From: Prosopocoilus inquinatus
Lineage: Eukaryota > Arthropoda > Insecta > Coleoptera > Lucanidae
Assembly: GCA_036172665.1 (NCBI GenBank)
Contig: CM069873.1
Span: forward strand, 32,728,001 to 32,792,000
Reading direction: 5' to 3'
DNA length: 64,000 bases
A model generated the notes under the pieces. The model saw nothing but the letters and a program-made list of their open reading frames with translations. It was not told where the DNA came from and did not search any database. Shown one piece after another: positions 59,141 to 64,000 of the stretch (position 1 is the stretch's first letter; the number at the start of each line of letters is the position of its first letter). Made by a program: the position numbers and the translations under genes.

Positions 59141-60560
59141 GAAAAGTTGAAGGTAAACCTTCTAAAACTGCACGTAAGAAATTATGTAATATGTTATTCA
59201 AAATTAACATTATAAAAGGTCACATAACAAACACGCGTAACCGGAACATCGAAAAGTGAAAGAACACCTTGCTCAGAAATGATGCAATACGTATTTTGTA
59301 TTACAACATCCTGAACATAATGTTATTCAAAACTAAAGTTGTATAAGGTCAAACCGAACGCGCATAATAAATTTTTTTATTTATTTTATCCTGTTTCCAT
59401 TTGCAGCAGCAGTAAAAGAGGATGAATGGGAGGAGACTGGGCGGGGCTTAGTGGGCGGTGGGCGGAGTTTGGTGGGGGTAACTTTCTGTTTCCGCGGAAT
59501 CTGGGTCAACCGGGGGGGGGGGGGGGAAGAAGAAAGCCCTCCCCCCACTCCCATCCCTACTCTTCCCTTTCCATTTTCTGGGCGTCACGAAGGCGTAACG
59601 AAGGCGTAACCACGGCCCACTAGAACTAACCTTTCCTCTTTTCTTCTTTCCTTTCTTTCCTCCTTTTTTCCTTCCTTTCTCCTCTTTTTTTCTTTCCTTC
59701 TCTCCTTTTTTTTCTTTCCTTTCTGTCCTTTTCTTCTTTCCTTCTCTTTTTTTATTCTTACTTGCAGTTATTTTGAAAAAATTTCAATAACTAATTATTC
59801 TCTCTAACGACTTTAGAATTTGAATAACATTTACGAAGTTTAATAATAATCTTATTATAACCAAGTTGAATAGTAATTCTAATCTTATTATTACCAAGTT
59901 TATAATAATCATTATTCAAATGAATGTAAGGAAAAAGTGTATCTGTCGAATAATAATCTTTATTCGCAAAAATTTTCCTAAATCAAACTTGCAAGTGTCA
60001 CACAGTTTAACGATACACATTACACACACGAGCACTCATCTTCTAGAAACCACGATTTCATCGAACAGTCAGCCCCTAATCTTTATTTGTAAGAATCGTG
60101 TAAATTTAAATTACATTCTTAAAAATATTCTCTTACTTATATTCTCTTAGTAAACACGCACTAAGCTTTGTGAAAGACCGATTAAGACCGGTGTGTAATA
60201 CCAATATATTAGTTAAACGATTTCTATGCAAATTGAATTTGAATTTTAAATCGACGGTGAATGCTCGTAAATATGTTAATTTACTGTTATGCAATTCTTG
60301 CTAGTATGGCTCGCTTTAAAACGTGCTTGTTTTTATTTATTTAAAACGGTATTTATATTCATTCACAACTCGGAATACATATGTAAATTTTATAGTATTT
60401 GTATATTTAATCGACGTTCGCCTTCAAACATGTTTATTTTTTCTATGCCACTTAATTTATTATACGACGGTGTGTGAATCTAAATTCTTAAATTTTAAAT
60501 TGATCGATTAAAATTAATAACGTCTCCTTTCTGATTTAGTTTATTATAATTTTTATACAG
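59141..60560. other. Gene-free interval inside the Polinton-like element
   Basis: It holds a G-rich block (59,425-59,520, with a run of about 14 G), a pyrimidine tract (59,625-59,755) and AT-rich sequence up to the MITE copy. Small frames (59,866-60,150; 60,289-60,477) show no motif. The G block could form a quadruplex or hide an assembly error. Confidence 0.55.
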
Positions 60561-60564
60561 ATCA

Positions 60565-60752
60565 CTTCTCGCTATGAAATTTTTAACGCTGCACAGTGAA
60601 AACCATTTTTGTGACTTTTACATCGTAGAAAATTCGTAAATTTGACAACGTTTGAAATTTCAATCGAATAAAGCGATACTTTCAAAGACAATAAAAATCT
60701 GTCAAGCTAAATTGCTCATCAAGAGTTAATCTAAATAATTTAATAACGCAAT
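60565..60752. mobile_element. MITE copy inside the Polinton-like element
   Basis: Roughly 75-80% like 1,446-1,640 in the same orientation (shared GCTATGAAATTTTTA, AGTGAAAACCATTTTTG, AAGCGATACTTT, CAAGAGTTAAT). Its flanks 60,486-60,550 and 60,776-60,846 resemble each other (CTCCTTTCTGATT, AGTTTATT), so a short segment was duplicated around it. Confidence 0.6.
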
Positions 60753-60899
60753 GTATTTCTAAATTCTTTCTTAAATCCTTAAATTGATTTATTAAACTTA
60801 ATAACGAATAAAATAACAACTCCTTTCTGATTATAGTTTATTGTATAATAATATATTATTAATAACAATATTTAATAATTAATATTTTAATAATAATAT

Positions 60900-61235
60900 T
60901 TAAGAATAAGTACACAAATAGCAATTCTTCTTCCGTGGAGGTGGACCATCTATTTCATCCAAAGAAAATTCGGTTTGATTCCAATGTTGGTGACAGAGTC
61001 TCTGACTTTGTAGATATTTACAGCGTTGATAATGGATTGGCAACTTAGGCCAGATGTATTCTAGATCTACGGCTGTGACTCTGGTACATAGATACGATTT
61101 TGGAAAGTACTTCAAATCCTTATCTGGTATACTACTGAACGAACAATCTTTTTCGTACTGGTCAATAACTTCGCCAACCTTCTCTACAACATGCTTTATA
61201 ATGTTCTTGCAAAATAGACGGGAGAAGAAATCCAT
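60900..61235 (-). CDS. Unknown 111-residue protein, Cys-rich C-terminus
   Basis: Not recognised. The first half is mixed helical (FFSRLFCKNIIKHVVEKVG). The C-terminal half carries several Cys/His residues (YQRCKYLQSQRLCHQHW, KKNCYLCTYS) that might bind zinc. It starts 45 bp downstream of the 61.3-61.8 kb gene on the same strand, so the two probably work together or were captured together. No membrane segment is seen. Confidence 0.6.
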   Translation of the reverse strand: MDFFSRLFCKNIIKHVVEKVGEVIDQYEKDCSFSSIPDKDLKYFPKSYLCTRVTAVDLEYIWPKLPIHYQRCKYLQSQRLCHQHWNQTEFSLDEIDGPPPRKKNCYLCTYS

Positions 61236-61280
61236 TGCGAAGCTGAACTTTTCTTATACTAACTAAGAACCAAAGTTTCC

Positions 61281-61811
61281 TCATAATATATCACAAATGT
61301 TTAGTGTAAAAAATCCTTCATATAACTTTGTTTGAATAAATTTATGTAAATCAAACACGTTCGTTAAAGCACACATGCAATTTTTTCTTGAGTGAAATGG
61401 ACACTTGGGTTCGGATTTTTGCAATTTTTGTACATCTTCGTAAATTTCACCCAAATCTAACACAGGTACACTTTCACCATTGCTTTTCGCTAGAATTTCA
61501 CATAGAAATCGAGACTTCTCCACTCCTTTAACGTAAACGACTTTGGCTGTACAACATAAAAAGTTGATGATTGCGTCAAACTCAGATAAGGGGACGAATC
61601 CTCTATTCCAATCAATGCAATGGTGATTGGTCATTAACCAGTTTGCAACATTTTGAAATTTTCTGGGGACCATTGACAAACTTGTGGGTGGTTGAAATAA
61701 AAAATGACTCACTTTTCTTTCACTATCGTAAGAAGCCAACTCTTTTGGTATAAACTGATTATTTTCCACTTTAAATCCTTGAATGTCAATGACAATAAAT
61801 CGTTTTTTCAT
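61281..61811 (-). CDS. Unknown 176-residue protein, possibly nuclease-like fold
   Basis: It begins FIVIDIQGFKV, with NWLMTNHHCIDWNRG in the middle, a YVKGVEKSRFL segment and a C-terminal CPFHSRKNCMCALTNV that may bind zinc. I recall similar proteins in arthropod Polinton-like elements. The start (a beta strand followed by D-x-Q) and spacing are reminiscent of DnaQ-like nucleases, but the usual catalytic D-x-E is not met, so catalysis is not claimed. It lies between the major capsid gene and the Cys-rich small gene, all on the minus strand. TTTATAAG about 33 nt upstream may be its TATA box. Confidence 0.65.
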   Translation of the reverse strand: MKKRFIVIDIQGFKVENNQFIPKELASYDSERKVSHFLFQPPTSLSMVPRKFQNVANWLMTNHHCIDWNRGFVPLSEFDAIINFLCCTAKVVYVKGVEKSRFLCEILAKSNGESVPVLDLGEIYEDVQKLQKSEPKCPFHSRKNCMCALTNVFDLHKFIQTKLYEGFFTLNICDIL

Positions 61812-61891
61812 GGTTCGGTTGATGTTGCTTCTTATAAAATCAAATTAAATCAAATAGTTTTAGCTTCTCTGTTAATACTGCCATTCACGGT

Positions 61892-63112
61892 TTACATCAA
61901 CTGACGGACAATTTTGGTGAGAGGTGAATAAGAGAACGCTTTGTCATGCAGAATTAAACAGTAAGCAATAGTATCAGCTTTAATATTTTCTTTAGTTGTA
62001 AACTCAATTCTTATTTCTACTGCACTTTTATGCATTACATCTCTCTGAAAAGTGCAGTCGATTCCTATTAATGGGCAACTAGCTAATCCTTTTGGATTGA
62101 ACCAAGGTTGACTGCTTTCACGATGATAATAATTTTCCTGAAATCTGGAATACATGTCGTATATAACGGCGTATTTGTTATTTTCAATATCAATATCAAT
62201 ATTGTCGTACGGATAGCGTTCGCCATTTAGAAATACCGTTAATGATTTTAACTTAACGTCATCAAACAGACTCATGTTTGCATCGACGACACCCTTTCGC
62301 TTAGTTTGAAAACCGATGATTATGTACCTTGGCGTTTCCAACTGCGGAGCCGTTTTTACTGTCCAAGAATGACTTGTCGTAGTTGGGAGCGACGGATACT
62401 CGTGCAACTCCCAGCTTCTGAAAGGAATTTGTATTTCAACATCTCTGTCTGTCACTCTCGTTAAAGCCAATTGCTCACGTAGTCCAACAGAAATATGAGG
62501 TATACGCCATACAATTTTGTCAATTATTAATTTAATCTTTTCCGTCTTGTTTGTTTCCAGAACTGCATCAACGTCATCATTTGCTCTGATCAATACTAAT
62601 TCTTGCCTCATATTCAAGACGATCTTTTTATAATCTTCCCCAAAACCTAATAGTGTCTTTAAAGGTACACTTGCTGAGAAATCTCCCTTAACGTTGAGTA
62701 TATCGCTCATTTTATCATTCTCCTGAATCCATCCTGCATTTTCCAATTTTACTGTATCGTTGCGAGTAAAAGAAAAATACCCTTTCATTGTTGATGTTAT
62801 GCCAACATTTCTTACCGAATCCACCTGTACTCCGTTCAGAAGATATCTAATCTCGCTAAACATATAAGCTACCGGATTATTTATCAATTGTGCCGTCGCA
62901 CTGTGTTTAGTATTATCACTAACCAAACGCAGTCTTCCCTCTACGTACAAATAACTTTCGCAAGGGAGGGTGTAATTGTCGATCTCAGGTACGGTGATAC
63001 GCACTTCATCGTTATTACCAAATGATGAACTGAATGGTAAGTGTGAATGGAACTCCATACTGGTTATTGAAGTGTCCAATTTAATTTTATCAGTTACTCC
63101 CAAAATATCCAT
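61892..63112 (-). CDS. Double-jelly-roll major capsid protein (hexon-like)
   Basis: The 406 residues have the hallmarks of Polinton/adintovirus major capsid proteins: an N-terminal segment with DEVRITVPEIDNYTLPCES and YLYVEGRL, then NPVAYMFSEIRYLLNGVQVD and RNVGITSTMKGYFSF (first jelly roll). The second half has QIPFRSWELHEYPSLP, RYIIIGFQT and a C-terminal EIRIEFTT. In arthropod and nematode annotations such proteins are usually named 'F54H12.2-like'; that link is from memory. It would form the icosahedral shell together with the penton-like protein upstream. TATAAGGTG near 63,220 may be the promoter. The frame is intact. Confidence 0.88.
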   Translation of the reverse strand: MDILGVTDKIKLDTSITSMEFHSHLPFSSSFGNNDEVRITVPEIDNYTLPCESYLYVEGRLRLVSDNTKHSATAQLINNPVAYMFSEIRYLLNGVQVDSVRNVGITSTMKGYFSFTRNDTVKLENAGWIQENDKMSDILNVKGDFSASVPLKTLLGFGEDYKKIVLNMRQELVLIRANDDVDAVLETNKTEKIKLIIDKIVWRIPHISVGLREQLALTRVTDRDVEIQIPFRSWELHEYPSLPTTTSHSWTVKTAPQLETPRYIIIGFQTKRKGVVDANMSLFDDVKLKSLTVFLNGERYPYDNIDIDIENNKYAVIYDMYSRFQENYYHRESSQPWFNPKGLASCPLIGIDCTFQRDVMHKSAVEIRIEFTTKENIKADTIAYCLILHDKAFSYSPLTKIVRQLM

Positions 63113-63372
63113 GTCGTTCTGTTTAGATGATGATTGCCTTACGTGTAATGATGGTGTTCACCCTTTGACGGTTACGTTTCTTCTACAGAATAATTCCCCC
63201 TATGTTAGCACCTTATAACCTAAACTCTCTAAATATATTCGATTTCTCTGTGTCAATTTCAGTTTTTTTTGTCGACAACAGTTCAGTATCTGTTTCCGTG
63301 GTTTAAATAATACATTACGTCTAATTCTGCTACACTCTTTCCGTTTCGAATAATTGCTATCGTAAATAATCA
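63113..63372. other. Intergenic region between the capsid genes
   Basis: It contains the TATAAGG promoter candidate of the major capsid gene (about 63,215) and AT-rich sequence. No frame or repeat is seen. Confidence 0.5.
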
Positions 63373-64000
63373 TTATGTGAATCTTCTCAAATGAAGTCTT
63401 AGAGTAATTACTTCGTTTCTAAAATTTACTAATCGATTCTCTTGATCTAATAGTCGAATGACTATTCTCGTAATCACGTTCACGGTCACTGGAAGATAAA
63501 TAGCTTGAAGAGGGGATTCTATTATTTTAAACCCTGGAGGTACATTTGGAAAGAAATGATACAAAACATGACCGGGTTCTCCGTTGTTATAAGATCCACC
63601 GGTTAGATTACATTCTATTCTTATAGCATTTACTTTATTTATTTCCACCGGAAAATCACCAATGTTATTATCGTTTACTTTCAACGTTCGCGGTTTAAAA
63701 CCCAACAATTTTCCCAATGAATTTGGTTTACTAAAATCGAGCTTAACCGAACTGTGTATGGTTGCCTTTAAAGTATTATTATTTCCTTTAATGTTTATAT
63801 AATCAGGGATATTGTTATTTTGAAAATAATCTTTCAGATATTGGTTGATATCGTCTAGTTCATATGTACCTGTAGGTATAACGATAGTTTTCCAAACCGT
63901 CGTTTTTCCTGTTTCTTCATAATGTATCAAATTATTACTTTCATCTATGTTAGGTATTGCATTAAACGTTTCAAAATTTAACAAGCACATTTCATATGTT
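63373..64000 (-). CDS. Minor capsid (penton-like) protein, N-terminus outside the window
   Basis: At least 205 residues. An ATG lies at 63,990, but the frame stays open through it to the window edge (TYEMCLLNFETF), and the family usually has residues before this point, so the gene is treated as partial. Typical features are NFETFNAIPNID, VIPTGTYELDDINQYL, LGKLLGFKPR, AIRIECNLTGGSY and YHFFPNVPPGFKI, all characteristic of the single-jelly-roll penton-like proteins of arthropod Polintons. It would occupy the capsid vertices. It is followed on the same strand by the major capsid gene 260 bp downstream. Confidence 0.85.
   Translation of the reverse strand, partial: TYEMCLLNFETFNAIPNIDESNNLIHYEETGKTTVWKTIVIPTGTYELDDINQYLKDYFQNNNIPDYINIKGNNNTLKATIHSSVKLDFSKPNSLGKLLGFKPRTLKVNDNNIGDFPVEINKVNAIRIECNLTGGSYNNGEPGHVLYHFFPNVPPGFKIIESPLQAIYLPVTVNVITRIVIRLLDQENRLVNFRNEVITLRLHLRRFT

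Larger units (their letters stand above)
47800..64000. mobile_element. Polinton/Maverick or adintovirus-like provirus, right end outside the window
   Basis: The gene set is a family B DNA polymerase with OTU-like and HNH-like insertions, DDE integrase with chromodomain-like tail, A32/FtsK-type ATPase, double-jelly-roll major capsid protein, penton-like protein and several element-specific proteins. The polymerase is on the plus strand and everything else is on the minus strand. At least 15.2 kb of genes lie in the window. The left boundary is uncertain: I place it at the hairpin and 11-bp array left of the polymerase, but it could start as late as 48,680. No terminal inverted repeat can be paired, since the other end is not visible. 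None of the recognised frames is broken. Confidence 0.88.

Noticed and set aside
1..64000. tRNA or rRNA genes
   Set aside because: No A-box/B-box pair with a cloverleaf and no rRNA-like block was found by eye; a dedicated tRNA scan was not possible here.

Overview
The window looks like intergenic DNA of an insect (at least an arthropod) nuclear genome. It is strongly AT-rich, has short GT-AG introns of 56-65 nt, and is packed with DNA transposon families typical of insects: Tc1/mariner, hAT, P element, PIF/Harbinger and pogo. It also holds an LTR retrotransposon, LINE scraps and hammerhead-ribozyme-like repeats. I recognise no ordinary host gene; every coding region I can support belongs to a mobile or virus-like element. 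Family names come from motif reading, since no database search could be run.

Left part (1-12.5 kb): a broken transposase runs off the left edge on the minus strand. A 220-bp MITE, an 82-bp tandem repeat, a degenerate P-element transposase, two LINE reverse-transcriptase scraps, several mariner-type ends and a 147-bp tandem repeat follow.

13.0-17.9 kb: a nearly complete, very young Ty1/copia retrotransposon on the minus strand. Its two 243-bp LTRs differ at 2 positions, the 5-bp target duplication is perfect, and the primer-binding site matches an internal stretch of initiator tRNA-Met. Its polyprotein frame is broken twice.

18-47.8 kb: mostly layered transposon debris. The best preserved item is a structurally complete hAT transposon (25,290-27,471) with perfect 8-bp target duplication and a two-exon transposase that keeps the expected acidic residues. 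It sits inside an older inverted-repeat element. Other items are a Tc1/mariner-type fossil (28.7-30.6 kb), a foldback element interrupted by a TA-flanked element (33.7-35.6 kb), Harbinger-type elements (40.0-43.5 kb), perfect or near-perfect palindromes, and at least one sequence matching a complete hammerhead ribozyme core (44,337-44,383).

47.8-64 kb (runs off the right edge): a Polinton/Maverick or adintovirus-like provirus. A family B DNA polymerase gene on the plus strand faces a long minus-strand gene set: chromodomain-containing integrase, small unknown protein, DUF8207-like protein, A32/FtsK-like packaging ATPase, proline-rich and Ser/Thr-rich proteins, two small unknown proteins, the double-jelly-roll major capsid protein and a minor (penton-like) capsid protein cut by the window edge. 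Replication, integration, packaging and capsid functions are thus all represented, and no frame break is visible in the recognised genes. Several genes appear to be split by short host-style introns, including the polymerase. Left of the polymerase promoter lies a roughly 750-bp array of an 11-bp unit whose core equals an extended nuclear-receptor half-site, preceded by a perfect 39-bp hairpin. These two features are the most unusual in the window.
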